The notes beneath the pieces were generated by a model. The model had not been told where the DNA came from, searched no databases, and worked only from the letters and a program-made list of their open reading frames with translations. Made by a program: the position numbers and the translations under genes. Below, piece after piece: positions 1 through 13,341 of a DNA stretch of 64,000 bases. The stretch spans positions 248,001 through 312,000 of the forward strand of contig NZ_KB898471.1 in NCBI RefSeq assembly GCF_000377645.1. The letters run 5' to 3'. Source of the stretch: Thiomonas sp. FB-6 (GTDB lineage: Bacteria; Pseudomonadota; Gammaproteobacteria; Burkholderiales; Burkholderiaceae_C). Every line of letters begins with the position of its first letter. The stretch's first letter is position 1.

Positions 1-1
1 G

Positions 2-730
2 CAACAGGTGGCGCAGGCCCGCAAGCTCATCGATGCCGCCGCGTCGGCGCTGCAGCAGGGCCGGCGCTTCGAGGTGGTCGCGCAGCAATTCTCCGAGGGC
101 CCGGAAGGGGCGCACGGGGGCGACCTGGGCACGCGGCCGGCCGGCGAATGGCCCGATCTCTTCGTCAACGCCGTGCGCGAACTGCAGCCCGGACAGGTCA
201 GCGCGGTGATCCGCAGCCCGGCCGGCTTCCATATCCTGGAGCTGGTCGCACGCCAGCATGCGGCGGGAAGCGCGCAGACGGCCATGCAGGCCGAGGTGCG
301 GGAAATCGTGCTCAACGCCGATGGCGACAGCGCGCGCAAGGGCGCGGTGCACGAACTGGAGGCGGTGCGCCGTGCCGTGCTCGCCGGCGAGGTGAGCTTC
401 GCCGCCAAGGCCAAGGAGATCTCGCAGGACCTGGGCTCGGCATCCAAGGGCGGCTCGCTGGGCTGGCTGCTGCCCGGACAGCTGCCGGCCGCGCTGGACA
501 GCGCGCTCAGCAGCCTGAACCCGGGGCAGATCTCCGAGCCCCTGGTGCTGCCGGGGCGCGTGGTGCTGTTGCAGCTGGTGGACCGGCGCGAGCACGCACT
601 GGCCCCGGGGCAGGAACGCGCGGTCGTGCGCAGCGAACTGCTGCAACGCAAGGCCGACAAGAATTTCGCCGACCTGGTGCGCGACGTGCGCGAGCGGACC
701 TACGTGCGCCTGCCCGGCGACGATTCCTGA
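2..730 (+). CDS. surA: Periplasmic chaperone/peptidyl-prolyl isomerase SurA (5' truncated by window)
   Basis: This is the C-terminal 242 codons of a SurA-type periplasmic chaperone that helps fold outer-membrane proteins. The frame is open to the window edge, so the start lies upstream. Two parvulin (PpiC) repeats can be seen. The first has the segment [14 protein letters not shown] and ends near [10 protein letters not shown]; the second has [14 protein letters not shown] and a following [14 protein letters not shown]. Placement directly before rsmA matches the surA-ksgA neighbourhood of proteobacteria. The stop TGA shares one base with the rsmA start, so the two are probably translationally coupled. 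Confidence 0.9.
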   Translation, partial: QQVAQARKLIDAAASALQQGRRFEVVAQQFSEGPEGAHGGDLGTRPAGEWPDLFVNAVRELQPGQVSAVIRSPAGFHILELVARQHAAGSAQTAMQAEVREIVLNADGDSARKGAVHELEAVRRAVLAGEVSFAAKAKEISQDLGSASKGGSLGWLLPGQLPAALDSALSSLNPGQISEPLVLPGRVVLLQLVDRREHALAPGQERAVVRSELLQRKADKNFADLVRDVRERTYVRLPGDDS

Positions 731-1548
731 TGGCCTCGCGCGGGCACGGCGGCCGTGGCGAGGGCCGCGCGCCAAGCCGGCTCGACGGGCACACGGCGCG
801 CAAGCGCTTCGGCCAGCACTTTCTCACCGACGCCTCGGTGATCGACGACATCGTCGGCGCCATCGATCCGCGGCCCGGTCAGAACCTGGTGGAAATCGGC
901 CCTGGACTGGGCGCGCTGACTCTTCCGGTGCTGGCGCGCGCGAAGGCGCTGACCGTGGTCGAGCTCGACCGCGACCTCGCCGAACGCTGGCGCAGCCGCG
1001 GTGAGCCGGGGCTGCGGGTGATCGAGAGCGATGCGCTCGCACTGGACTTCGGCTCGCTGGGCGAAGGCTTGCGGATTTTCGGTAACCTGCCCTACAACAT
1101 CTCCAGCCCCCTGCTGTTCCACCTGTTCGATTGCGGATCGAAAGTCGTGGACCAGCATTTCATGCTGCAAAAGGAAGTGGTCGACCGCATGGTCGCGTCG
1201 CCCCGCAGCGCCGCCTACGGGCGCCTGTCGGTGATGCTGCAGTGGCGCTACCGCATGTGGCCGGTGCTGGAAGTCCCGCCGCAGGCCTTCACCCCCCCGC
1301 CGCGCGTGGATTCGGCGGTGGTGCGCATGCAACCCCGGGAGCAGGCGGAACTGCGCGGGCTGCACGCCGGCACGCTGCAGCGCCTGAGCGCCGCCGCCTT
1401 CTCGCAGCGCCGCAAGCTGCTGCGCCACGGACTGGGTCCGTGGCTGGAGCAGCAAGGCTACGAGGGGAGCTTCGACCTGCAGCGCCGCGCCGAGGAAGTC
1501 GGCGTGGACGAATACGTGGAACTCGCGCTGCAGTTGCGCGAAGCCTGA
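730..1548 (+). CDS. rsmA: 16S rRNA (adenine1518/1519-N6)-dimethyltransferase RsmA (KsgA)
   Basis: The enzyme dimethylates two adjacent adenines in helix 45 of 16S rRNA during late 30S assembly, using SAM. The 272-residue length is normal. The N-terminal RKRFGQHFL segment is typical of the family. The SAM-binding motif [10 protein letters not shown] starts at about residue 55, and the catalytic NLPYN motif is at about residue 119. The C-terminal RRKLLRHGL segment is the usual rRNA-binding region. The ATG at 730 overlaps the surA stop (TGATG). An open frame continues upstream inside surA, but the family N-terminus begins just after this ATG. Confidence 0.95.
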   Translation: MASRGHGGRGEGRAPSRLDGHTARKRFGQHFLTDASVIDDIVGAIDPRPGQNLVEIGPGLGALTLPVLARAKALTVVELDRDLAERWRSRGEPGLRVIESDALALDFGSLGEGLRIFGNLPYNISSPLLFHLFDCGSKVVDQHFMLQKEVVDRMVASPRSAAYGRLSVMLQWRYRMWPVLEVPPQAFTPPPRVDSAVVRMQPREQAELRGLHAGTLQRLSAAAFSQRRKLLRHGLGPWLEQQGYEGSFDLQRRAEEVGVDEYVELALQLREA

Positions 1549-1550
1549 GG

Positions 1551-1566
1551 CGCGCCGGCCGGCGCG
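1551..1566. repeat. Perfect 16-bp GC palindrome after rsmA
   Basis: CGCGCCGGCCGGCGCG is a perfect palindrome starting two bases after the rsmA stop. It could form a short hairpin or cruciform. No T-tract follows, so a canonical intrinsic terminator is not supported. Confidence 0.4.
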
Positions 1567-1713
1567 TCAGGAGCCCTGGCGGGCAGGCGCGCCCTCAGGC
1601 CGCCTGCGCCAGCCAGGTGCCGTACCAGGGCGCGCTGCTGGGGCGCACCGAGCGGCTGGCTCGAAAACCCGGTTCCACTTCACCCCGCAACGCCTCCCGG
1701 GAAGGCGCGCGGG

Positions 1714-2178
1714 TCACAGAAAAGAGTAGAAGACCCGGAACTCCACCCCCTGCTCGTACCAGAAGTCCGCGGCATCGCGGAACACGTCCAGCAGGGTCTC
1801 GCGCGCTTCCTTGTCGAAGCGCTGGGTCATCGGCAGCTGCTCGAGCACGATGACGAAGCCGGGCTGCGGCCCCGCTCCGGCGATCATGTCGGTCAGGCAG
1901 TCGCGCAGCGCGTCGAAGTTCTTGCCGAAATGCTTCGGAAACAGGAAGGAGCGCGACAGCGTCTCCAGCACTTCCTGCTTGGTGGTCGCCTGCGCCAGGT
2001 TGGCGTAGAGGAAATGCTGCCCCGCCTCCTGCGCGGCGACCATCAATTCGTTCACCCGGAAGGCGCGGATCGACTGCACGATGTTCGGACGCAAAGCCTT
2101 GAGGTTGACGCCCTCGTCGACCTCAACCGGCAATGGATTGGAAACTTGCGTAGTGATCATGGGTGTAATAGCAGACAT
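1714..2178 (-). CDS. Barstar-family ribonuclease inhibitor
   Basis: This is a predicted cytoplasmic inhibitor of a barnase-type RNase. The barstar fold occupies the last ~90 residues, recognised by HFGKNFDALRDCLTD and a C-terminal VEFRVFYSFL. About 55 extra residues precede the core, including VNLKALRPNIVQSIRAFRVN. The start is set at the ATG at 2178; an in-frame ATG at 2160 is equally possible and neither has a strong ribosome-binding site. Either start lies inside the 3' end of the upstream RNase gene in another frame. This overlap of about 40 to 56 bp implies co-translation of toxin and antidote, as expected for a barnase-barstar pair. Confidence 0.85.
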   Translation of the reverse strand: MSAITPMITTQVSNPLPVEVDEGVNLKALRPNIVQSIRAFRVNELMVAAQEAGQHFLYANLAQATTKQEVLETLSRSFLFPKHFGKNFDALRDCLTDMIAGAGPQPGFVIVLEQLPMTQRFDKEARETLLDVFRDAADFWYEQGVEFRVFYSFL

Positions 2179-2680
2179 CGGGGCTGCGCGGGGCACCACC
2201 GCAAACGATTCGCCTGGCTCCCCGGGTGCGGCGGTCCGGAGTGGGTACGGTGTATTCACGGTAATATCCACGTGGTTTGCGGGGCAACAGGTGCTCGTAA
2301 TTGCCGAACACGATTCCGTCCTTGGCATAAGGAAACGGACCTCCGCCGCGAATTCGCTGCAAGGTCAGCAAGGCTTCGCGGTCCAGGCGCGCCGCCTGCA
2401 CGACGCGTCCGTGCGGATGCTCCGGCCCCACTTGACGGGCCTGGGCCTGGAGTCCGCAGCCGATCCACGCAGCGAAGGCCAGCAGCGACGCAAACGCCAG
2501 CCCGCGCAGCCTCCACCAGGGGTCGATGCGGGTGACGCCGGAGGGTGGATGCTCCGCGGCGCCCCCCAGGGCTCGCGGCGCGATCACGCCAGATGGGCCC
2601 CGTTTCAACTGGTTGTCGTGACGGGCGTCGAGCCAGAACACGGTAGTGGAGTTATTGGCGGTCCGGCCGAGGACCCGCAC
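2123..2680 (-). CDS. Secreted guanyl-specific ribonuclease, barnase/RNase Sa (N1/T1) family
   Basis: This is a small extracellular-type RNase. The catalytic core is plain: GGPFPYAKDGIVFGN, then GYYREYTVPTP carrying the general-base Glu, RTRGARRIVCGG carrying the Arg, and a C-terminal YYTHDHYASF with the acid His. A hydrophobic stretch LAFASLLAFAAWIGCGL followed by QAQA looks like a signal peptide, but about 50 residues precede it if the GTG at 2680 is the start. A later GTG may be the true start. The barstar gene begins inside its 3' end. The gene lies downstream of maeB on the same strand. Confidence 0.85.
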   Translation of the reverse strand: MRVLGRTANNSTTVFWLDARHDNQLKRGPSGVIAPRALGGAAEHPPSGVTRIDPWWRLRGLAFASLLAFAAWIGCGLQAQARQVGPEHPHGRVVQAARLDREALLTLQRIRGGGPFPYAKDGIVFGNYEHLLPRKPRGYYREYTVPTPDRRTRGARRIVCGGAPRSPDVCYYTHDHYASFQSIAG

Positions 2681-2710
2681 GATTCACGCCGGGCCGACGA
2701 CCAAAAGCTC

Positions 2711-2739
2711 ATGCTAGGGGAAAGCCCCGGCAAAAGCAA
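2711..2739 (-). promoter_or_regulatory. Candidate sigma-70 promoter for the RNase/barstar pair
   Basis: On the minus strand TTGCTT (2739-2734) is separated by 17 bp from TAGCAT (2716-2711). Predicted transcription would start near 2704, about 25 bp ahead of the GTG at 2680. Each hexamer matches consensus only partly, but the spacing is right and the segment is AT-rich for this genome. Confidence 0.35.
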
Positions 2740-2877
2740 GATTTGCGCCTATTTTTTGTGCAGCGCAAGATCCCGGAGTGATTGCTCACTTCGGAATCCG
2801 AGGCTCGCAAGGCCCCCGGGCGCGCCGCGGGCGCCGCGCCGCCGCGTGCCGCGCGGCGGCGAATCTCCGGCGGCCGC

Positions 2878-5178
<2,301 letters not shown>

Positions 5179-5355
5179 GAAGGAGGTCTCCGAAACCGTC
5201 GCCTGTTGTGCATCCGGGAGCGTGCGCGCACGGAAACCGCCGAGCAGTCCCGCCGCACGCGCCGGCCGCGCACCCCATGGGCGCGACACCAGGCTTGCGG
5301 GGAATTCTAGGCCTCGCGTCGCCCGGGGCCTTGGCCGAGCGGCGACAATACCCCC

Positions 5356-6357
5356 ATGGCCCACGCTCCCGACGCCTCCGCCGCCGCGCCCGCCGATGCC
5401 CTCGGCGAGTTCGAGCTGATCGCGCGCCATTTCCAGCGCCCGGCGGCGCGCGCCGTGCTCGGCGTGGGCGACGACTGCGCGCTGCTGCAGCCGGTGGCGG
5501 GCCAGCAATGGGCCGTGTCCACCGACATGCTGGTGGAGGGCCGCCATTTCCTCGCCGGCACCGACCCCCGGCGCCTCGGCCACAAGGCGCTGGCCGTGAA
5601 CCTGTCGGACCTGGCGGCGATGGGCGCGCAGCCGCATGCCTTCCTGCTCGCGCTGGCGCTGCCCGCCGCCGATCCGGCGTGGCTGCGCGAGTTCGCCGCC
5701 GGGCTGTTCGCGCTGGCCGACGAGCACGGCATCGAGCTGGTGGGCGGCGACACCACGCGCGGCCCGCTGAACCTGTGCCTGACCGTGCTCGGCCTGGTGC
5801 CCGCCGGCGCCGCGCTGCGCCGCGACGCGGCGCGCGCCGGCGACGAGCTCTGGGTCTCCGGCGTGCCCGGAGAGGCGCGGCTCGCGCTGGGCCACCTGCG
5901 CGGCGAATGGGCCCTCGAGCCGGCGGCGCTGGAACCGGTGCTGGCGCGCCTGGAACGGCCCACGCCGCGCGTGGCCCTGGGCCTGGCGCTGCGCGGCATC
6001 GCGCACGCCGCGATCGACGTGTCCGACGGGCTGCTGGGCGACCTCGGCCACGTGCTGCGCGCCAGCGGCGTGGGCGCCGAGGTGCTGGCCGACGCGCTGC
6101 CGCGCGGGCGCGTGCTCGCGGAGCAGCCCGAGGCGCGCCGCCGCGCCTGCCAGCTCGCCGGCGGCGACGACTACGAACTGCTGTTCACCGCCCCGGCCGC
6201 ACGGCGCGCCCAGGTGCTGGACGCCGCGGCCGGCTGCGGCGTGCAGGTCAGCCGCATCGGCAGCATGGGCGGCGAACCCGGGCTGCGCCTGCTCGACGCC
6301 GCGGGTCGTAGCATCGACACCGGTTTCCCCTCCTTCGACCACTTCGCCACCCCATGA
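5356..6357 (+). CDS. thiL: Thiamine-monophosphate kinase
   Basis: This enzyme phosphorylates thiamine monophosphate to thiamine pyrophosphate with ATP. The 333-residue length is normal. Characteristic segments are GEFELIARHF, the metal/ATP-binding VGDDCALLQP, STDMLVEGRHF, the VNLSDLAAMGAQP loop, GGDTTRGP and IDVSDGLLGDLGHVL. It overlaps pgpA by four bases (ATGA), and pgpA in turn overlaps pncC, so thiL-pgpA-pncC is one transcription unit. Confidence 0.95.
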   Translation: MAHAPDASAAAPADALGEFELIARHFQRPAARAVLGVGDDCALLQPVAGQQWAVSTDMLVEGRHFLAGTDPRRLGHKALAVNLSDLAAMGAQPHAFLLALALPAADPAWLREFAAGLFALADEHGIELVGGDTTRGPLNLCLTVLGLVPAGAALRRDAARAGDELWVSGVPGEARLALGHLRGEWALEPAALEPVLARLERPTPRVALGLALRGIAHAAIDVSDGLLGDLGHVLRASGVGAEVLADALPRGRVLAEQPEARRRACQLAGGDDYELLFTAPAARRAQVLDAAAGCGVQVSRIGSMGGEPGLRLLDAAGRSIDTGFPSFDHFATP

Positions 6358-6897
6358 ACCAGCCCCCGCGCGCGGACTGGCGCTTCCTGCTCGCCAGCCC
6401 CTGGAACTTCCTCGCCATGGGCTGCGGCTCCGGCTTGTCGCCGGTGGCACCGGGCACCGCCGGCAGCCTGTTCGGCTGGGCCACCTGGCTGCTGCTGCAA
6501 GGTGTGCTGCCGGGCTGGGCCTGGCCGCCGCTGCTGCTCGCCGGCTTCGCCGGCGGCGTGTGGATCTGCGAGCGCGCGGCACGCGCGCTGGGCCTGCACG
6601 ATCCGGCACCGCTGGTGTGGGACGAGGTGGTGGCCATGTGGCTGGTGCTGTGGGCCGCGCAATGGGGCCTGAACGCACTGACGGGCGGACACGGCCTGCT
6701 GCCCTGGCCGCTGCAACTGGCCGGCTTCGCGCTGTTCCGCCTGTTCGACGCCGTCAAGCCCGGCCCGGTGGGCTGGGCCGACCGCAAGCTCAGCGGAGGC
6801 CTGGGCATCATGCTCGACGACATCGTCGCCGCGGTGCTCAGCCTGCTGGGCCTGGCCGTGGGCCTGCTGGCCTGGACCTTCATCGATATGTGGCTGC

Positions 6898-6920
<23 letters not shown>
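6354..6920 (+). CDS. pgpA: Phosphatidylglycerophosphatase A
   Basis: This inner-membrane phosphatase converts phosphatidylglycerophosphate to phosphatidylglycerol. The 188 residues show the PgpA signature GSGLSPVAPGTAGSL near the N-terminus, a conserved VWDEVVAMWL, and the RLFDAVKPGPVGWADRK segment. Several hydrophobic helices are present (about residues 45-72, 95-110 and 155-180). The thiL-pgpA gene order is common in proteobacteria. The start ATG overlaps the thiL stop, and the 3' end overlaps the next gene by 23 bp. Confidence 0.95.
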
Positions 6921-8920
<2,000 letters not shown>

Positions 8921-8953
8921 GGCCATGCCCCGCGCAACGGCCTGGAGATCCGC

Positions 8954-9316
8954 ATGACCAAACTTCTGGTGAAGTGGCTGCTCTCGGCGACCGCCCTGAT
9001 GGCGGTGGCCTACCTGTACAGCGGCGTGCGCCTGTCGGGATTCGCGGCCGCGCTGTGGGCCTCGCTGATCATCGGCCTGCTCAACAGCCTGGTGCGTCCG
9101 GTGCTGCTGCTGCTGACCCTGCCGATCACCGTGCTCACCCTGGGGCTGTTCTTTTTCATCATCAACGCCCTGATGTTCTACGCCGCGTCGGGCCTGAGCT
9201 CGGGCTTCGAGGTGCGCGGCTTCGGGGCGGCGCTGATCGGCTCGCTGCTGTACAGCGTGGCCGGGCTGCTGATCGACTCAGCGCTCGAAGGGCTGTTCCA
9301 GAACAGCCGGCGCTGA
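8954..9316 (+). CDS. Small membrane protein, phage-holin-family IV / YvlD-like
   Basis: A 120-residue, almost entirely hydrophobic protein with about four transmembrane helices (residues 5-25, 30-50, 55-80 and 88-110). The segment LIIGLLNSLVRPVLLLLTLPITVLTLGLFFFIINALM matches the YvlD/Phage_holin_4_2 family of conserved bacterial membrane proteins of unknown role; the holin name is historical. A ribosome-binding site (GGAG) lies about 10 bp before the ATG. The 3' end overlaps the convergent M48 protease gene by 39 bp. Confidence 0.85.
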   Translation: MTKLLVKWLLSATALMAVAYLYSGVRLSGFAAALWASLIIGLLNSLVRPVLLLLTLPITVLTLGLFFFIINALMFYAASGLSSGFEVRGFGAALIGSLLYSVAGLLIDSALEGLFQNSRR

Positions 9317-10153
9317 GCCTGCGCCCGCCACGCCGGCGAGTTCGCGCAGCGCGCGCACGCGCTCGGCGCGCGGCGGATGGGTGCGGAACAGCCGCAGCAG
9401 GCCGCGGCGGCGCAAGGGGTCGTCGAACATCAACTGGGCTCCCGCCGGGTAGCGCGCCGCCAGCCCGAAAGCGCCGGGGCCGTCCGCGCCGGGACGCAAC
9501 TGGTGAAGCGCGCTGGCCATGGCCTCGGGGTCGCCGCAAAGTTGCGCGCCCAGGCGATCGGCGGCGAATTCCTTGCCTGCCGACCCTCCCACGCGCACCA
9601 GCAAGGCCACCAGCGGCGCCAGCAACAGCCACAGCGGCGCCGCCCAGGCCCCGGCCCTCGCGTCGTCGGCGCTGGCGTAGCCTGCCTGCGCGGCGGCCGC
9701 GAGCAAGCCCCCGGCCGCCGCGGCCAGGCTGGCCGGCAGCATGTCCCCGCGCAACACATGGGCGAACTCATGCGCAAGCACGGCGCGCAGTTCGGATTCG
9801 TCCAGCAGGTGCAACAGACCGCTGGTCAGCACCAGCGAAGCGCGCCGGGCACGGCTGCCGGTGACGAAGGCATTCGGCGAGGCCTCGTCGAGCACGAACA
9901 CGCGGGGGGTCGCCAGCCCGGCGAGGCGCGCGAGTTCGCGCACCATGGCCAGCAGGTGCGGCGCGCTGCGCGCGTCGACCTCACGCGCGCGGTACAGGCG
10001 CAACACCACGGGCGCGCAGTACAGGTAGGCCATGGCGGCCGTCAGCAGGGCCAGCGTGGCGCCGGGGATCCAGCCGCCCAGCCACAGGCCGAGCCAGGCT
10101 GCCGGCAATGCCACGACTCCCAGCAAGGCCACAGTGCGCAGCAGATTCGACAT
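9278..10153 (-). CDS. htpX: Membrane zinc metalloprotease, M48 family, HtpX-like
   Basis: This is an integral-membrane protease probably involved in membrane-protein quality control. Two N-terminal helices (about residues 5-50) are followed by the catalytic domain with VLAHEFAHVLRGD, which supplies the HExxH zinc site, and the downstream KEFAADRLGAQL, which supplies the third ligand Glu. Additional hydrophobic helices lie between these motifs. The ATG at 10153 gives 291 residues; an upstream in-frame GTG at 10192 would add 13. It converges on and overlaps the YvlD-like gene. Confidence 0.85.
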   Translation of the reverse strand: MSNLLRTVALLGVVALPAAWLGLWLGGWIPGATLALLTAAMAYLYCAPVVLRLYRAREVDARSAPHLLAMVRELARLAGLATPRVFVLDEASPNAFVTGSRARRASLVLTSGLLHLLDESELRAVLAHEFAHVLRGDMLPASLAAAAGGLLAAAAQAGYASADDARAGAWAAPLWLLLAPLVALLVRVGGSAGKEFAADRLGAQLCGDPEAMASALHQLRPGADGPGAFGLAARYPAGAQLMFDDPLRRRGLLRLFRTHPPRAERVRALRELAGVAGAGSAPAVLEQPFER

Positions 10154-10273
10154 GCGCGGAATCCAGGCTCCGGAAATTACCTTTTGAAACACAGGTAACG
10201 CATGCTAGCGTATCCAGGCGCCACGCACCACCCGGCCGGCGCGGGAAACGGCCAGGCCCGCGCGGCCGGGCCG

Positions 10274-11326
10274 TCAGGTCGTCGAGGCAGGCGGCGCCAA
10301 GGCGTCCGCCGGTGCGCCGCAGGCGAAGCGCTCGCCGACGCGGATCGGCAGGCCGCGCAACAAGGCGGCCGCATCCACCGCGGTCCCTCCGGCGCGCTGC
10401 AGCCGAGTCAGCACCAGGGTGCCTTCGCCGCAGGCGATTTCGATGCCCGCGGCGTCGGCGCGCAGCACCTGGCCCGGCTCGGCGCCCGCCACGGGGGGCC
10501 CCAGGCGCGCCGCGTGGACCTTGAGCTGCGCGTCGCCCACGCGGGTGCGCGTGCCGGGATGGGGCTCGAAGGCGCGGATGCGGCGCTCCAGTTCCAGCGC
10601 GGGCTGCCGGTAATCCAGCCAGGCTTCGGCCTTGTCGATCTTGGCCGCGTAGGTGGCGCCGTCGTTGGGCTGCGCGGTAGGTTCGGCCACCCCCTGGCGC
10701 AGGTCGGACAGCACCTCCAGCAGCAACTGCGCCCCAAGCCCGGCGAGGCGGTCGTGCAGCGTGGCCGCGGTATCGTCCGCGCGAATGGGGGATTCCTCCA
10801 TGCGATACACGGGCCCCGTGTCCAGCCCGGCGTCCATGTGCATGATGCTGACCCCGGACAGCGCGTCGCCCGCCTCGATCGCCCGCTGGATCGGCGCGGC
10901 ACCGCGCCAGCGCGGCAACAGCGAGGCGTGGATGTTCAGGCAGCCCAGGCGCGGCAGGTCGAGCACCCACTGCGGCAGCAGCAGGCCGTAGGCCACCACC
11001 ACCAGCACGTCCGGCGCGGCGTGACGCAGGGCCTCGCGGGCCTGCCTGGCGTCCTCGGGGTAGCGCCCGTCCAGGCGCAGGCCGCGCGGCTGCTCCAGCG
11101 GCAGCGCGTGCTCCAGCGCCACGCGCTTGACCGCGCTGGGCTGAGGGTGCATGCCGCGCCCGGCAGGACGGTCGGGCTGGGTGAGCACCAGGCCGATCTC
11201 GTAGCCGGCCCGCAACAGCGCACGCAGCGCCAACGCCGCGAACTCGGGCGTGCCGGCACAGGCCACGCGCAACCCGCCCGCCCCGGCGGCGCCGGGCTCC
11301 TGCGCTACGGTCTCGGCGCGAGACAC
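10274..11326 (-). CDS. fmt: Methionyl-tRNA formyltransferase
   Basis: Fmt formylates initiator Met-tRNA using 10-formyl-THF. The formyltransferase domain is clear: VACAGTPEFAALAL, LTQPDRPAGRG, CLNIHASLLPRWRGAAPIQRAI with catalytic Asn131 and His133, and Asp169 in MDAGLDTGPVY. A C-terminal OB-like tRNA-binding domain follows. The start is taken as the GTG at 11326, five bases after the def stop, giving 350 residues. The frame continues open upstream inside def but is not homologous there. def-fmt form the usual operon. Confidence 0.93.
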   Translation of the reverse strand: MSRAETVAQEPGAAGAGGLRVACAGTPEFAALALRALLRAGYEIGLVLTQPDRPAGRGMHPQPSAVKRVALEHALPLEQPRGLRLDGRYPEDARQAREALRHAAPDVLVVVAYGLLLPQWVLDLPRLGCLNIHASLLPRWRGAAPIQRAIEAGDALSGVSIMHMDAGLDTGPVYRMEESPIRADDTAATLHDRLAGLGAQLLLEVLSDLRQGVAEPTAQPNDGATYAAKIDKAEAWLDYRQPALELERRIRAFEPHPGTRTRVGDAQLKVHAARLGPPVAGAEPGQVLRADAAGIEIACGEGTLVLTRLQRAGGTAVDAAALLRGLPIRVGERFACGAPADALAPPASTT

Positions 11327-11330
11327 GGGC

Positions 11331-11843
11331 TCAAACCGCCTCGGTCTCGCGCTGGCGCTTGCGCATGCGCGCCTTGATGCGGTTGCGCTTGAGCGAGGAC
11401 AGGTAGTCGACGAACACCTTGCCTTCGAGATGGTCCATTTCGTGCTGCACGCACACGGCCAGCAGGCCGTCGGCGTCGATCTCGAAGCTCTCGCCGCGGG
11501 CGTCCAGCGCCCGCACGCGGATGCGGTCCGGACGCACCACCTTGTCATACACGCCGGGCAGGGACAGGCAGCCCTCCTCCCATTCCTTGCAATCGGCGCT
11601 GCGCTCGACGATCTGCGGGTTGATCAGCACCATCGGCTGGTCGCGCTGCTCGGAGGTGTCGACGACGATGATGCGTTCGTGGATGTCCACCTGCGTGGCC
11701 GCCAGGCCCACCCCCTTCGCGGCGTACATGGTCTCGAACAGGTCGGCCACGATGGCGCGCACGCGATCGTCGACCTGGGCCACCGGCTTGGCCACGTTGT
11801 GCAGCCGGGGATCGGGATACTGGAGGATATTCAACAAGGCCAT
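11331..11843 (-). CDS. def: Peptide deformylase
   Basis: Def removes the formyl group from nascent N-terminal fMet. All three metal/catalytic motifs are intact: GVGLAATQ (residues 44-51), EGCLS (90-94) and HEMDH (134-138). At 170 residues it is a standard type I enzyme, with a basic C-terminal tail. The ATG at 11843 fits the family start [14 protein letters not shown]. It is transcribed away from the LysM gene and leads into fmt. Confidence 0.95.
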   Translation of the reverse strand: MALLNILQYPDPRLHNVAKPVAQVDDRVRAIVADLFETMYAAKGVGLAATQVDIHERIIVVDTSEQRDQPMVLINPQIVERSADCKEWEEGCLSLPGVYDKVVRPDRIRVRALDARGESFEIDADGLLAVCVQHEMDHLEGKVFVDYLSSLKRNRIKARMRKRQRETEAV

Positions 11844-12180
11844 GGCGGGCTCCGGAGCATCGAATGCCATGCACCGCCCCCTGTTCGGAGCGCGGCATTC
11901 ATGCAACTTCGCGTGGGGTCAATCTGGGGTTTTGATTGCGACGGGCGCGGATTTATGGAGACAATGTAACAAGCATTCGAGGTTTTGCCTGCCGCGAAGC
12001 ACCCGTCCGTCCGCGATGCGGGTGCTCCGCGGCGACGCCGCCTGCATCCAGGAACATGGGGGTGTCCGGCCGAAGTGCAAGTACGAGCGCCGAGCGCCGG
12101 GAGCCTGGACTCCGTATCCGCCGCAGCGCCGAACGGAAGATCCTTTCCACATGCGTATTGTCTTTCTTGGGGGCCCCTTC
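11844..12180. other. Divergent intergenic region between def and the LysM gene
   Basis: This 337-bp stretch separates two divergent operons and must contain both promoters. It is locally less GC-rich around 11920-11990, where TTGATT and TTTATGGAGACAATGTAAC-like sequence could supply promoter elements, but no pair of hexamers is convincing. Short frames here have no recognisable product. I see no structured RNA. Confidence 0.5.
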
Positions 12181-13335
12181 ATGCAACGCAAGCTCTATGG
12201 CCGCGCCGGCACGCTCGGAATGCTGTTCTGGCTGGGCCTGGGCTCGGCGCTGGCCGCCGGCTCCGAGGCGCCACCGCTGCACGGGCTTCCCGACTTCCCG
12301 GTGCCGGCCCAGCAGCGCCAGCGGGCCGAGGCCGCGGCGAACGCCGGCGTGCCGGTCAGCGAACTGGCCGCGGGCGCGCCGTCGCGCTATGAAGTGCGCA
12401 AGGGTGACACGCTGTGGCGCATCGCCGGCCTGTACCTGAAGAAACCCTGGAACTGGCCCGACCTGTGGGGCATGAACCTGGAGCGCATCCGCAATCCGCA
12501 CTGGATCTTCCCCGGCCAGGTGCTGGTGCTGACCATCGTCAACGGGCGCGCCACGCTGAGCCTCGAAGGCCAGGGCTCGATTCCCACGGTGCGCGTGGAG
12601 CCGGGCGTGCGCTACGAGGCGCTGCCGGCCACCGGCATCCCCACCATCGACCCCGAACTGATCGGCCCCTTCCTGACCCGCCCGCTGCTGGTCGAGCCGA
12701 GCACCCTGGCGATGTCGCCGCGCATCGTCGCGCTCAGCCCGGGCCACGTGATGCTGGCGCCGCACGAGGTCGCCTACGTGCGCGGGAACGTCGCCACGAC
12801 CACGCGCTTCGACGTCTACCGCCCGGCGCGCGAACTGCGCAACCCGCACACCCACAAGGTCATCGCCTACGAATCCGACTACGTCGGCACCGTGCAGGTG
12901 GTGCACGGCCCGCAGGGCAAGGACGGCGTGTCCACCGTGCGCGCGACCACCATGGCGCGGGAGATGGTGGTCGGCGACCTGCTGATCGCGCAGCCCCCGC
13001 GCCAGTACCTGGACTTCAGCCCCCACGCGCCCAAGGCGCCGGTGCGCGCGGACATCATCTCCATCTACGGCGACATGCAGATGGCGGGCAAGAACAGCGT
13101 CGTGGCCATCGACGCCGGCGCGGCCGAAGGCCTGGACCGCGGCACCGTGCTGGCCATCGAGAAGGCGCCTCGCGAAGTGGAGGACACCACGGCGAAGGGC
13201 GACCCGAAGATCGAGATCCCGGCACGCCGCGTGGGCCTGCTGATGGTGTTCCGCACCTTCGAGCACGTCAGCTTCGGGCTGGTGCTCAATGCGGACACCG
13301 AGATCGAAGTGCCCGACCACGTGCTCCAGCCCTGA
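12181..13335 (+). CDS. Secreted LysM-domain peptidoglycan-binding protein
   Basis: A 384-residue protein with an N-terminal signal peptide (GMLFWLGLGSALAA) and a single LysM domain at residues 70-118, beginning YEVRKGDTLWRIAGLYL. The remaining ~260 residues form a conserved region of unknown fold seen in betaproteobacterial LysM proteins located beside dprA. It probably binds peptidoglycan in the periplasm. The in-frame ATG at 12151 is an alternative start, but the ATG at 12181 gives a better signal peptide. dprA follows after six bases. Confidence 0.85.
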   Translation: MQRKLYGRAGTLGMLFWLGLGSALAAGSEAPPLHGLPDFPVPAQQRQRAEAAANAGVPVSELAAGAPSRYEVRKGDTLWRIAGLYLKKPWNWPDLWGMNLERIRNPHWIFPGQVLVLTIVNGRATLSLEGQGSIPTVRVEPGVRYEALPATGIPTIDPELIGPFLTRPLLVEPSTLAMSPRIVALSPGHVMLAPHEVAYVRGNVATTTRFDVYRPARELRNPHTHKVIAYESDYVGTVQVVHGPQGKDGVSTVRATTMAREMVVGDLLIAQPPRQYLDFSPHAPKAPVRADIISIYGDMQMAGKNSVVAIDAGAAEGLDRGTVLAIEKAPREVEDTTAKGDPKIEIPARRVGLLMVFRTFEHVSFGLVLNADTEIEVPDHVLQP

Positions 13336-13341
13336 GAAGGT

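Noticed and set aside
8954-9316. A true phage holin, suggesting a prophage
   Set aside because: The protein belongs to the chromosomal YvlD-like family; there are no phage structural, lysis or integrase genes nearby.
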